NCBI GenBank assembly: GCA_963756815.1
Contig: CAVWPR010000048.1
Span: 285,657-349,656, forward strand
Length of the DNA: 64,000 bases
Direction of reading: 5' to 3'
Origin: JAENVU01 sp963756815
Lineage (GTDB): Bacteria; Actinomycetota; Acidimicrobiia; IMCC26256; JAENVU01
Below the pieces are notes generated by a model. The model did not search any database. It saw nothing but the letters and a program-made list of their open reading frames with translations, and was not told where the DNA came from. This document shows, in pieces, positions 7,426 to 15,824 of the stretch. Position numbers and translations under genes: made by a program. Numbering within the stretch: position 1 is the stretch's first letter; every line of letters starts with the position of its first letter.

Positions 7426-8961
7426 GTGGCGTTCAACGCGGCCAAGCTGCAGGACGCGATGACGCGCAACCAGCTCGAGGTCCCGTCGGGCGTGGGATCC
7501 GGCGTCATGCTCGACGTGCTGCAGGGCTTCGTGCACGAGCTGCGTGCGGCCGGCCTGCCGGTGTCGATGACCGAGAACCTCGACGCCATGCGCGCGGTCG
7601 AGCACATCTCGTTGAGCGATCGTGAGACGTTCCGCGAGGTCCTCGCCGCCACGCTCGTGAAGCACTTCCGTCACCGGCGCGCGTTCGACACCGTCTTCGA
7701 CGTCTACTTCGCGCTGTACTCCGGCGGGATCGGCGACGACGACGGCGAGGGCGGCGATGCCGACGACGGCGAGAGTCGCGAGGAGTCCGGCGGCGTGCCG
7801 GGCCAGCAGGGGAGTGGCGGCTCCGGCGAGGGGATGAGCAACGAGGAGCTGGCCGAGATGCTCCTCTCCGCGCTCATGAACATGGATCGCGAGCAGCTCC
7901 GCCAGCTCGCCGCGATGGCGGTGGCTCGGTTCGCGGGCATGGAGCCGGGCCGGCCCGTCGGCGGCACCTACTACCTCTACCGCACGCTGCGGCAGCTCGA
8001 CTACGACGCGCTCGCGCAGCGGATGATGGAGCGCGGCGCGCCGAGTGGTGCCGAGGGCGAGGACGTCGCCGAGGACGACCCGCTGGCCGACCGGTTCCAG
8101 CGCGAGGAGTTCGAGGCGCGCCTGCGCGAGTTCCGGGAGCTGGTGGAGGCGGAGATCCGGCGGCGGCTGGTGGCCGATCGCGGCGTCGAGGCGATGGCGC
8201 GGACGCTGCGCAAGCCGCTGCCCGAGGACGTCGACTTCATGCACGCCTCCCGCGAGGAGATGCAGCAGCTGCAGCGCGCGATCGAGCCCCTCACCCGGGC
8301 ACTCGCAGCGCGGCTGGCCCAGCGGCGCCGGCGCCGGAACCGCGGCACACTGGACTTCCGCCAGACGGTGCGGCACTCACTGTCCTACGGCGGCGTCCCG
8401 GCCGAGCCGAAGTTCAAGCACCCCAAGCCGTCGAAGCCCGAGATCATGGTGGTGGCCGACATCTCCGGCTCGGTCGCGAGCTTCGCCCGGTTCACGCTGC
8501 AGTTCGTGTACACGATGGCGGGGCAGTTCTCGAAGGTCCGGTCGTGGGTGTTCATCGACGGCATCGACGAGGTCACCCGGTTCTTCGACGAGTCGAACGA
8601 GCTGACCGAGGCCGTGCATCGCGTGAACACCGAGGCCGATGTCGTCTGGGTCGACGGCCACTCCGACTACGGGCATGCGTTCGAGGTCTTCCACGACCGT
8701 CACCTCGCCGAGATCACCCCGAAGACCGCGATCATCCTGCTCGGCGACGCGCGCAACAACTACCACGCGACCCAGCACTGGGTGCTCAAGGAGCTGCGTC
8801 AGAAAGCGCGGCGGCTCTACTGGTTGAACCCCGAGCCGCGCGGCTACTGGGACACCGGCGACTCGGTCGTGTCCGAGTACGGCGTGCACTGCGACGGCGT
8901 CTACGAGTGCCGCAACCTGCGGCAGCTCGAGCGCTTCGTCACCGCGGTCATCGAGGCGTAG
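7426..8961 (+). CDS. VWA domain-containing CoxE-like protein
   Basis: Partner protein of the preceding MoxR ATPase. It has 511 residues. A helical N-terminal part (~1-100) is followed by a Gly/Asp/Glu-rich low-complexity linker (~104-140) and a charged helical middle part. The C-terminal von Willebrand A domain has an intact MIDAS DxSxS motif, DISGS at 345-349, and a downstream GDARNNY segment. It is soluble, with no signal peptide or membrane segment. The GTG at 7426 is chosen because the nearby ATG at 7421 is out of frame. The last 14 nt overlap the end of the convergent ACT gene. Confidence 0.85.
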   Translation: MAFNAAKLQDAMTRNQLEVPSGVGSGVMLDVLQGFVHELRAAGLPVSMTENLDAMRAVEHISLSDRETFREVLAATLVKHFRHRRAFDTVFDVYFALYSGGIGDDDGEGGDADDGESREESGGVPGQQGSGGSGEGMSNEELAEMLLSALMNMDREQLRQLAAMAVARFAGMEPGRPVGGTYYLYRTLRQLDYDALAQRMMERGAPSGAEGEDVAEDDPLADRFQREEFEARLREFRELVEAEIRRRLVADRGVEAMARTLRKPLPEDVDFMHASREEMQQLQRAIEPLTRALAARLAQRRRRRNRGTLDFRQTVRHSLSYGGVPAEPKFKHPKPSKPEIMVVADISGSVASFARFTLQFVYTMAGQFSKVRSWVFIDGIDEVTRFFDESNELTEAVHRVNTEADVVWVDGHSDYGHAFEVFHDRHLAEITPKTAIILLGDARNNYHATQHWVLKELRQKARRLYWLNPEPRGYWDTGDSVVSEYGVHCDGVYECRNLRQLERFVTAVIEA

Positions 8962-9550
8962 CGGGCGGCCCGGCGTCGGCCGGCAGGCGCAACCACAGCG
9001 CGTCGACGAGGTCGGCGTAGCCGGTGACGAGCGCACGCTCGCCGCGCTGCAGTGGGGTCAGGAGACCGAACGAGAGCGTGATCCCCGACATCCGGAGCTC
9101 GATCGACTCGGTGACGGTGTCGGTCACGGGAGTCGTCCCGGCCTCGGTGCCCACCGTGACGCCGGGACCCTGCGCCCGGCACCACTCCGGGCCGACGAGG
9201 CGGGTCACCCGCTCGACCAGGATCGACGCCAGCCCCTCGACGTCGTGCGCGCGGCTCAACGCGAGCGCATACCGGACCTCGTCGAGGCGCGGCTCCGGGA
9301 ACGCGGCGACGACGTCGACGCCCATCACCTCGGCGCCGTCCACCTCGGCGATCTCGCGCTCGAGGGTCGGGATCAGCTCGGCGTCCGGGAGGATCACCGA
9401 CAGCCGGTCGAGCGCGGTGCCGTCCTGGCGGTCCACCACCTCGATGCCGACGATGTCGCCCTTCACCGCGCCGATGCGCGACGCCACCAGTCCGAGCGCG
9501 CCGGGCCGGTCGGGGACGCGCACTCGGATCAACGCGCGACACGGATCCAC
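8948..9550 (-). CDS. ACT domain-containing protein
   Basis: A 200-residue protein with an N-terminal ACT domain (~5-75; RVRVPDRPGALGLVASRIGA then GDIVGIEVVD), a fold that usually binds amino acids to control an enzyme. The C-terminal ~120 residues match no domain I recognise. The GTG start has a TAGGGT hexamer 6 nt upstream (9557-9562), so it is probably leaderless. It converges on the VWA gene with a 14-nt overlap. A regulatory role in amino-acid metabolism is an inference from the domain only. Confidence 0.75.
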   Translation of the reverse strand: MDPCRALIRVRVPDRPGALGLVASRIGAVKGDIVGIEVVDRQDGTALDRLSVILPDAELIPTLEREIAEVDGAEVMGVDVVAAFPEPRLDEVRYALALSRAHDVEGLASILVERVTRLVGPEWCRAQGPGVTVGTEAGTTPVTDTVTESIELRMSGITLSFGLLTPLQRGERALVTGYADLVDALWLRLPADAGPPATPR

Positions 9551-9556
9551 GGCTGC

Positions 9557-9562
9557 ACCCTA
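9557..9562 (-). promoter_or_regulatory. -10 hexamer TAGGGT of the ACT gene
   Basis: Read on the minus strand, TAGGGT lies 6 nt before the GTG start, matching the leaderless pattern seen elsewhere in the window. Confidence 0.4.
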
Positions 9563-9628
9563 CCGACCGCTCGCGGTCCGGTGCCGCAGAGACCGACGGG
9601 GTGACCCTGACCGTCATGGAGCCGTCCG

Positions 9629-9634
9629 TAGAAT
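9629..9634 (+). promoter_or_regulatory. -10 hexamer TAGAAT of nadD
   Basis: TAGAAT ends 7 nt before the GTG start of nadD. No ribosome site lies between them, so a leaderless mRNA is predicted. Confidence 0.5.
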
Positions 9635-9641
9635 CGTCACG

Positions 9642-10220
9642 GTGACGCGCCTCGGTGTCCTCGGCGGCACCTTCGACCCGATCCACCACGCGCACGTCGT
9701 CGTCGCGGTCGACGTACGCAGCGCGCTCGGGCTCGACGAGGTCCTGCTCGTTCCGGCCGGCGATCCATGGCAGAAGCGTGGTCGCGTCGTCGCACCCGGC
9801 GAGGACCGCCTGCACATGGCCGAGCTCGCGGTGGACGCGGTGCCCGGCGTCTCGGTGTCCCGTCTCGAGATCGACCGGGAGGCCGCGTCGGTGACCGCGG
9901 ACACCCTGGAGGACCTGAGCGCGCCGGACACCGAGCTCTTCCTCGTCCTCGGTGCGGATGCCGCGACGAACATGCCGACCTGGCGGCGGCTCGAGGAGAC
10001 CCGACACCTGGCGACCGTCGTGGTGGTGGAGCGCGACGGCGAGCACGCGGACCCGCCCGGACCCGGTTGGTCGTGGACGCACGTGCGGGTCCCGCGGCTC
10101 GACATCTCGTCGTCGGACATCCGCGCGCGGCTCGCGGCGGGCCGCCCGGTCGACGGGCTGCTGCCCGGCGCGACCCTCGCGTACATCCGCGAACACGACC
10201 TCTACACTGCGCGGCGATGA
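9642..10220 (+). CDS. nadD: Nicotinate-nucleotide adenylyltransferase
   Basis: Adenylates nicotinate mononucleotide to deamido-NAD in NAD synthesis. It has 192 residues. The nucleotidyltransferase signature GGTFDPIHHAH (8-18) and the C-terminal ISSSDIR motif are both intact. The GTG at 9642 begins right at the conserved TRLGVLGGTFDP. The stop overlaps the ATG of the following LCP gene (ATGA). The nadD-LCP-rsfS order is standard in actinobacteria. Confidence 0.95.
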   Translation: MTRLGVLGGTFDPIHHAHVVVAVDVRSALGLDEVLLVPAGDPWQKRGRVVAPGEDRLHMAELAVDAVPGVSVSRLEIDREAASVTADTLEDLSAPDTELFLVLGADAATNMPTWRRLEETRHLATVVVVERDGEHADPPGPGWSWTHVRVPRLDISSSDIRARLAAGRPVDGLLPGATLAYIREHDLYTARR

Positions 10221-11868
10221 CGGGGACGGCGAGCGACGGGGCCGTCCCCGCGCTCACCCGGGCCGAACGGCGCGCCAAGCGCTCGTGGCTCCAGCGTCGG
10301 AGGGCGCGGCGCAGCGCGCGCCGTCGCGATGCCACGAAGCTCCGGCGTGACGATGCGAGCGGTACGTCGCCCGACGCGCGCCGACGCGCCGGCAGCGGAC
10401 GACCCGATGCCGTCGCACACCCCGGCACCAGTCGTCGCTGCTCCACCGGAGCCGGAGCCGGAGCCGGAGCCCGAACCCGAAGCCGGAGCCGGCCCGGGCG
10501 GACTCGGTCGACGAGCCGACCGCCTCGGGCGAGCCCGAACGCGGGTCGACCACGCGCCGGGACCGACGCCGCGCCGGTCGCGCCGGTCGCGCCCGGCGGC
10601 GCCCGCGCCGGCCGGCGCCCGCGGCGGTCACGCCGGCCCCAGTCACGCCGGCCCCCGTCGCGCCGGCCGAGCGCGCGCCGGCCGATGGTGCGCCGGCGCG
10701 GGCCACCCGTCGGCCACCGCCGCGAGCCCGGACGAAGACGCGAGCGCAGGGGGACCGGAGATTCTGGACGCGTGTGATGCCGGCGATCGCCGGGCTGCTC
10801 GTCGTCGCGGTCGTCGTCGGTGCCGTCGTCCGTGACCGCCAGGACGACGGGTCGTCGCACGCGTCGGGCGGCGGTCCGACGACGCCCGTCGAGGAGCAGC
10901 CGGTCCTCCTCGTGCACACGGGCACGAACGGCAACGATCTTCTCGCGGTCGCCGACCGCGACGGCGACCAGGGGACCGTGCTCCTGGTTCCGGTCGCCAC
11001 CCAGCTCGACGTCCCGTCGCAGGGAACGTCGGTGCTGCAGGACATTCCGACGCTCGACGACGGCGCGCTGCTCACGAACAGCGTCGAGAACGAGCTCGGC
11101 ATCGGCATCGGCCGCACGGTGCGGGTCGACGATGCCGGGCTCACCGCCGCACTCGGTCCGGCGGCCCCGTTCTCGATCACGCTCGCCCAGCCGGTGGCGT
11201 TCTCGGACCGGTCCACGAAGTACCGGGCTGGCGCACAGCAGGTCTCGGCCGCGCAGGCGTCCGAGCTCCTCAGCGCACCGCAGTCCGTGAACGAGCTCGA
11301 CCGGCTCGTGGTCGTCGCCGCGGTGATGGAGGGCTGGATGGACCGGCTGCGGGACCCGGCGGTCGCACGGGCGACGCTCCAGCTGCAGCCGGGGCTCGCA
11401 CCGCTCGTCGCCGCGGCCGGCGCCCCGGACCGCCGGATCGACACCGTGCCGGTGACGTCGATCGCGACGGGCGGCGGCGAGCGCTTCGACGTCCGGTCCT
11501 CAGACCTGGCCGCCCTCGTCCGGCGGGCATTCCCTCACTCGCAGCTGGGCGACCGGGGCCGCCGGCCACGCGTCGAGATCCTCAACGGGACCGGTGCGCT
11601 CGGCGTGGCGAGGGCGACCGCGGCCAAGGTGGTGCCGGCGGGCGGGCGGGTGGTGACCAGTGAGAATCTGCCCGGGTTCGGGCTGAAGCAGACGCAGGTC
11701 GTGTACTACGAGGACGCGTGGAGAGCCGCCGCCCAGGGGATCGTCGACGCCATGGGTTGTGGTTCGCTGCGGAAGGCGGGTAAGGATGCGGACACAGGCG
11801 TCGCAGACGTGACGATCCTCGTGGGCTCGGACTGTCCGGCCTTCGGGGCTCCGGGAGGTGGAACCTGA
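10217..11868 (+). CDS. LCP-like/LytR C-terminal domain protein, frameshifted N-terminal region
   Basis: Membrane-anchored cell-envelope protein. The reliable part (10774 onwards) has one transmembrane segment (IAGLLVVAVVVGAVV), a divergent LytR-CpsA-Psr-like region (LLVHTGTNGNDLLAVADRDG) and a C-terminal LytR_C domain (RVEILNGTGALGVARATA). LCP proteins usually attach glycopolymers to peptidoglycan. The ATG at 10217 overlaps the nadD stop, and the basic start (RAERRAKRSWLQRRRARRS) followed by a Pro/Glu-, Ala/Pro-rich linker looks like a normal cytoplasmic head. To connect them, at least two one-base insertions are needed, near 10380 and 10485; the Ala/Pro-rich stretch at 10560-10620 may hold more. 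The total length fits two extra bases. Confidence 0.72.
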
Positions 11869-12230
11869 ACGCGCACGAGATGGCCACGGTCGCAGCACGC
11901 GCGGCCGACGACAAGCTGGCGACCGAGGTCGTCGTGCTCGACGTCGGCGACATCATCGGGATCACCGAGGCGTTCGTGCTGGCGTCCGGAAACAACACGC
12001 GCCAGGTCCGCACCATCTGCGACGAGGTGGAGCTCGCGCTCAAGGTCGAGGCCGACGTCGCGCCCCGCAGCGTCGAAGGGCTGAGCGACGCGTCGTGGGT
12101 GTTGCTCGACTACGGCGAGCTCGTCGTGCACGTGTTCCTGGCCGAGACGAGGGCGTTCTACGACCTCGAGCGGCTCTGGTCAGACGCACCGCGCCTGGCG
12201 TGGGAGCCGGAGCGACGCAACGTCGGTTAG
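11865..12230 (+). CDS. rsfS: Ribosome silencing factor RsfS
   Basis: Binds ribosomal protein L14 and blocks subunit joining in starved cells. It has 121 residues from the proposed start. The core VVVLDVGDIIGITEAFVLASGNNTRQV and the end FYDLERLW are typical. The first ATG (11880) would cut off the first helix that homologues keep (NAHEMATVAARAADDK) and has no ribosome site at the right distance. An in-frame CTG at 11865 sits ~5 nt after GGGAGGTGG and overlaps the stop of the LCP gene, so a CTG start with translational coupling is the better call. The 3' end overlaps the convergent hisF stop by 4 nt. Confidence 0.88.
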   Translation: MNAHEMATVAARAADDKLATEVVVLDVGDIIGITEAFVLASGNNTRQVRTICDEVELALKVEADVAPRSVEGLSDASWVLLDYGELVVHVFLAETRAFYDLERLWSDAPRLAWEPERRNVG

Positions 12231-13033
12231 GTCGGTGGCGCCTCGACCCACGGTCGCAGGTGCACACCGCGATCGGCGAGGCCGGCCTTGAGCTCGCGGA
12301 CACCCACGTTCCGAACGAGGCGCGGTGAGTAGAGGATCGAGCTGATGATCGCCGCGCTGGCGCCGCCGTCGGTGAGCCCGGCGGCGATGTGCTCCACCGT
12401 CCCGGCGCCGCCCGAGGCGATGACCGGGACGTTCACGGCGTCGGCGACCGCGGCCGTGATCGTCAGGTCGTAGCCGGCCGCGGTGCCGTCCGCGTCGATG
12501 CTGTTCACCACGATCTCGCCGGCGCCGAGCGCCGCGCCGCGCCGCACCCACTCGACGGCATCCATGCCGGTGGCCTTCCGGGCACCGTCGATGAAGACCT
12601 CGTAGCCGCTCGGGATGCCGTCGCGCGCGCCCACGTGCTTCACCTGTGTCGACAGCACGATGCACTGCGTGCCGAAGGCCTCGGCGCCGGCGCGGATGAT
12701 GTCCGGGTTGCGAACCGCCATCGAGTCGACGCTGATCTTCTCGGCACCCGCCTTCAGCACCGAGAACATGTCGTCGAGATCGCGGATGCCGCCGCCGACG
12801 GTGAACGGGACGAAGACGTGCTCCGCGACCGCGCGCACGGTGTCCAGGTCGATCGCCCGCCCCTGCGCGCTGGCCAGGATGTCGTAGAACACGATCTCGT
12901 CGATCTGGTCCCCGTACAGCTGCTGCGCGAGCTCCGCCGCCGGCGCGACGTCGATGTTGTCCTGGAACTGCTGGGCCTTCGTGACGCGTCCGTCGACGAC
13001 GTCGAAGCACACGATCAGGCGCTTGGTCAGCAC
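12227..13033 (-). CDS. hisF: HisF-type cyclase subunit with substituted catalytic Asp130
   Basis: (beta/alpha)8-barrel of the imidazole glycerol phosphate synthase cyclase family, which with HisH makes IGP and AICAR in histidine synthesis. It has 268 residues from the GTG at 13033. Asp11 is present (VCFDVVDGRV), as are FTVGGGI and VPVIASGGAGT. The second catalytic aspartate of the family, Asp130, is Gln here: the strand reads CIVLSTQVKH instead of VVAIDAKR, in an ungapped alignment and without frameshift. It overlaps hisH by 7 nt. No other his gene is in the window, so the pair may serve a different pathway, or the enzyme may be an atypical HisF. Confidence 0.8.
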   Translation of the reverse strand: MLTKRLIVCFDVVDGRVTKAQQFQDNIDVAPAAELAQQLYGDQIDEIVFYDILASAQGRAIDLDTVRAVAEHVFVPFTVGGGIRDLDDMFSVLKAGAEKISVDSMAVRNPDIIRAGAEAFGTQCIVLSTQVKHVGARDGIPSGYEVFIDGARKATGMDAVEWVRRGAALGAGEIVVNSIDADGTAAGYDLTITAAVADAVNVPVIASGGAGTVEHIAAGLTDGGASAAIISSILYSPRLVRNVGVRELKAGLADRGVHLRPWVEAPPT

Positions 13034-13641
13034 GACGCGCCGTCCCAGGAGGCGAAGTTCGTGAGCACCGCCAGGCCGATCTCGCCGCTCTTCTCGGCGT
13101 GGAACTGCGTGGCCGCGATGTTGCCGGTCGCGACCATCGAGCAGAACGGCACGCTGTACTCCGTGGTCGCGAGCACCGCGTCGACGTCGTCGGGCACCGC
13201 GTGGAAGCTGTTCACGAAGTAGCAGTACGGGTCCGAGGGCCAACCGGCCACGAGCGGGTGAGGCCGCGTCACGCCGACCTCGTTCCAGCCGATCTGAGGC
13301 ACGCGGTCGGTGTCCGGGAACCGCTCGACGTGGCCCGGGACCCACCCGAGGCAGTCGGCCGGACCCTCCTCGCTGCGGTCGAAGAGCACCTGCAGCCCGA
13401 TGCAGATGCCCAGGAACGGCACCCGCTCGTCGACCACGCGGCGGGTGAGGCCGGTCACGAGCGCCGACTCCTGCAGCGAGGCGATCGTGGCCGCGGCCGC
13501 GCCGACACCCGGCAGGATCACGCGGTCCACGGCGTCGAGTCCGGCCTCGTCGGCGACGAGGGTCGCCGCGAGCCCCAGGCGCTCGAGCGCGTACAGGACG
13601 CTCGGCGCGTTGCCGGCGCGGTAGTCGACGACCCCGATCAT
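13027..13641 (-). CDS. hisH: HisH-type glutamine amidotransferase
   Basis: Class I glutaminase that supplies ammonia to its HisF partner. It has 204 residues. The oxyanion strand ILPGVG, the nucleophile Cys80 in FLGICIGLQ, and the His/Glu pair in QFHAEKSGE are all present; the usual FHPEKS reads FHAEKS. The N-terminus IGVVDYRAGNAPSV is the usual GNxxSV glutamine site. The ATG at 13641 has TAGACT 9 nt upstream, so it is probably leaderless. hisF follows with a 7-nt overlap, and the two form an isolated operon. Confidence 0.85.
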   Translation of the reverse strand: MIGVVDYRAGNAPSVLYALERLGLAATLVADEAGLDAVDRVILPGVGAAAATIASLQESALVTGLTRRVVDERVPFLGICIGLQVLFDRSEEGPADCLGWVPGHVERFPDTDRVPQIGWNEVGVTRPHPLVAGWPSDPYCYFVNSFHAVPDDVDAVLATTEYSVPFCSMVATGNIAATQFHAEKSGEIGLAVLTNFASWDGASC

Positions 13642-13650
13642 GAAGGGCGG

Positions 13651-13656
13651 AGTCTA
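13651..13656 (-). promoter_or_regulatory. -10 hexamer TAGACT of hisH
   Basis: On the minus strand TAGACT lies 9 nt before the hisH ATG, with no ribosome site between. Confidence 0.45.
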
Positions 13657-13760
13657 CGGAGCGCCGCTCGCAGCGTCCCGATCGATTCGGTCAGGTCGCG
13701 GTGTCGGGTGCGTGAGGCCCGCGCGTGCGAGAGTGCCCGGTTGAAGCGAGAGGAGACAGG

Positions 13761-14309
13761 ATGAGTGAGATCGCCGACCGCTACGAGCGACTGGCTGCCG
13801 ACTTCGCCGCCGCCGTGGCCGCGGTCCCGGACGACCGCTGGTCCTCGCCGTCGCCGTGCGAGGGGTGGACCGCGCGTGACGTGGTGGAGCACGTCTGCAC
13901 CACGCAAGGGATGTTCCTGGGCTTCGTCGACGAGCCGGCAGGTGACGGTCCGGCGGTGGCCGACGATCCCGTCGGTGCCTGGCGCGCGGCGTCGGCGCCG
14001 GTCCGCGCCGTGCTCGCGGATCCCGCCCGTGCGTCGGCGACATTCGAGGGCTTCTTCGGCGAGACGTCGTTCGAGTCGGCGATCGACCGCTTCGCGAACT
14101 TCGACCTCGTGGTGCACCGGTGGGACCTCGCTCGGGCGACCGGCGGCGACGAGACCGTCGACGCGGCCGACGCCCAGCGCGTGCTCGACGGCGTCGCCGC
14201 GTTCGGGCCCACGCTCTACGGCCCGGGCGTCTGTGCCGACCCCGTCAGCGTGCCTCGGGACGCCGACGCGACGACGCGCATGCTCGCCGCGGTGGGCCGG
14301 CGGGCGTAG
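13761..14309 (+). CDS. TIGR03086-family DinB/mycothiol-dependent-isomerase-like protein
   Basis: A 182-residue four-helix-bundle protein of the DinB/maleylpyruvate-isomerase superfamily, whose actinobacterial members often use mycothiol and a metal ion. The first helix ends at WSSPSPCEGWTARDVVEHV, giving the first metal histidine; a later FDLVVHRWDLARATG gives the second. The ATG at 13761 has GAGAGGAGAC ~8 nt upstream. It is a single-gene unit between the divergent hisH and the convergent MOSC gene. Its substrate cannot be told from sequence. Confidence 0.78.
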   Translation: MSEIADRYERLAADFAAAVAAVPDDRWSSPSPCEGWTARDVVEHVCTTQGMFLGFVDEPAGDGPAVADDPVGAWRAASAPVRAVLADPARASATFEGFFGETSFESAIDRFANFDLVVHRWDLARATGGDETVDAADAQRVLDGVAAFGPTLYGPGVCADPVSVPRDADATTRMLAAVGRRA

Positions 14310-14315
14310 CCGCGC

Positions 14316-15167
14316 TCAGAGCACGACGAGTGCGTCGCCGACGGCCACGGTTCCCGGCGTCTCGACCTCGGCGTAGATGCCGAGGCACGCGAACGCACCG
14401 AGACCGGGGGTCTCGAGCCGGTTGTGGCGGGCCAACGTCCGGAGCACCTCGAGATCGCGTGGGAGCTCGCCCTGCGCCACCGTCGTCATCACGCAGCGGG
14501 GCGTCGGATCGGTGAGCGTGAGCACCGCGCCACCGAGGCGGGCACGCCGACCTCGCCACTCGTTCTCCACGAAGCCGGACGCGCCGGTCGGTCCGGTGTC
14601 GATCACGATGCTCGGGCGGAACCGGCGGGTGGTGATCGTGCTGGCCGGCGCGAGCGCCGCGAGTGCGGCCAGGCTCGCGGTGGTCACCATCTGGAGCGCG
14701 GCGAGGTCGACGAAGCTGTCCTTGGCCGTCGACATCGCGACCGGGAGGTCGACGGACACGTCCGACAGCAGGACGTCGTCGACCTCGGGCCAGTAGCTGT
14801 CGTACACGTCGTCCGCAGCCACCGCCGATTCCAGTCGCACCGGGCGACCGAGGTGCGCGCTCAACGCCGCGTCGGCCGCGGCGCGGTCGGCGGTGGGGAC
14901 CGCGCGCCCCGCGATCGTGACGGTCACCTCGCCGGTCGCCTCGTCGAGATCCGCGTCGAGCTCCAGCAGGTCCGTCGCGATCCTCGGCTGCTTGGCGCTC
15001 AGGATCTTGCCGGTGTCGAGGTCGCGCAGCGCGAGGCGTCGGTCACCCGGAATCCCGCTCGGCCCGATCACGGTCTCGCCGAGGCGCGTCCCGCCCATCG
15101 ACTTCACCGGGAACCGCCAGATCTCGGTCACGAATCCCGTGGGCTGGTCGGGGGGCACGCGGGCCAT
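14316..15167 (-). CDS. MOSC domain-containing protein
   Basis: A 283-residue protein with an N-terminal MOSC_N beta-barrel (IWRFPVKSMGG, then GIPGDRRLALRD) and a C-terminal MOSC domain with the signature Cys in PRCVMTTV. MOSC proteins bind molybdenum cofactor or carry sulfur to it; some are amidoxime-reducing enzymes. The start (ATG at 15167) lies only 9 nt from the GTG of the divergent FMN-binding gene. No Moco synthesis genes are in view. Confidence 0.82.
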   Translation of the reverse strand: MARVPPDQPTGFVTEIWRFPVKSMGGTRLGETVIGPSGIPGDRRLALRDLDTGKILSAKQPRIATDLLELDADLDEATGEVTVTIAGRAVPTADRAAADAALSAHLGRPVRLESAVAADDVYDSYWPEVDDVLLSDVSVDLPVAMSTAKDSFVDLAALQMVTTASLAALAALAPASTITTRRFRPSIVIDTGPTGASGFVENEWRGRRARLGGAVLTLTDPTPRCVMTTVAQGELPRDLEVLRTLARHNRLETPGLGAFACLGIYAEVETPGTVAVGDALVVL

Positions 15168-15176
15168 GATGGCACC

Positions 15177-15791
15177 GTGTTCATCCACGATGTCGACGGC
15201 GCCGACGAGACGGAGTGGCGGGCGTTCCTCGCCGCGCACCCCTTCGGCGAGCTCGTGGCGGGTGGCGGTCCGCAGCGGCGCGTGCCGGTGGTCGTTCCGA
15301 CGCAGTACGTGCTCGACGGCGACGAAGTGCTCGTCCACCTCCTCGGGCGCAATCCGGTGTGGGACGCGATCGCCGAGAACCCGGCGGTGCTGCTCGCGGT
15401 CTCCGGGGACTGGGCCTTCGTGCCGTCGAGCTGGAAGGCGATCGACGGCGAGGACCCACGGCTCGGGATCCCCACCACCTACTACGCCTCGGTGCAGCTG
15501 ACCGGACGGGGCACCGTGGTCGAGGACGCCGACGGCGTCGCCGCCGTGCTGCGCGCGCAGCTGGCCGCGCTGCAGCCGGGCGAGGACGTCGTGGATCCCT
15601 CCGAGCACGGTGGCCGCCTGCGCGTGATCCGCGCGCTCCGGATCACGGTCGAGGAGGTCAGGGCCAAGTTCAAGTACGGCGGCAATGTCGACCGTCCACA
15701 CCGTGACGCCGTGCTCGCCCGTCTCGTCGATCGGGACGGTCCGGGTGATCGCGCCGCCGCGGCCCATCTCGCTCGCCGGATCGAGCGGTGA
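15177..15791 (+). CDS. PaiB-like FMN-binding protein
   Basis: A 204-residue protein of the FMN-binding negative transcriptional regulator family (split-barrel flavin fold). Family features are HPFGELVA, VPTQYVLDGDEVLVHLLGRN, the WYVPSSW-like segment (FVPSSWKA) and the PTTYYASV strand. The name comes from Bacillus PaiB, but most members are uncharacterised, so a regulatory role is not certain. The GTG start has CATGAT 6 nt upstream, which lies across the start codon of the divergent MOSC gene. Confidence 0.8.
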   Translation: MFIHDVDGADETEWRAFLAAHPFGELVAGGGPQRRVPVVVPTQYVLDGDEVLVHLLGRNPVWDAIAENPAVLLAVSGDWAFVPSSWKAIDGEDPRLGIPTTYYASVQLTGRGTVVEDADGVAAVLRAQLAALQPGEDVVDPSEHGGRLRVIRALRITVEEVRAKFKYGGNVDRPHRDAVLARLVDRDGPGDRAAAAHLARRIER

Positions 15792-15824
15792 GCGCCGGTA
15801 CGCGAAGGTCCCCGCAGCCGCGGA

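Noticed and set aside
10445..10490. GAGCCG tandem repeat (Glu-Pro)n as a DNA microsatellite of interest
   Set aside because: It encodes a Pro/Glu linker of the LCP protein, a common low-complexity feature.
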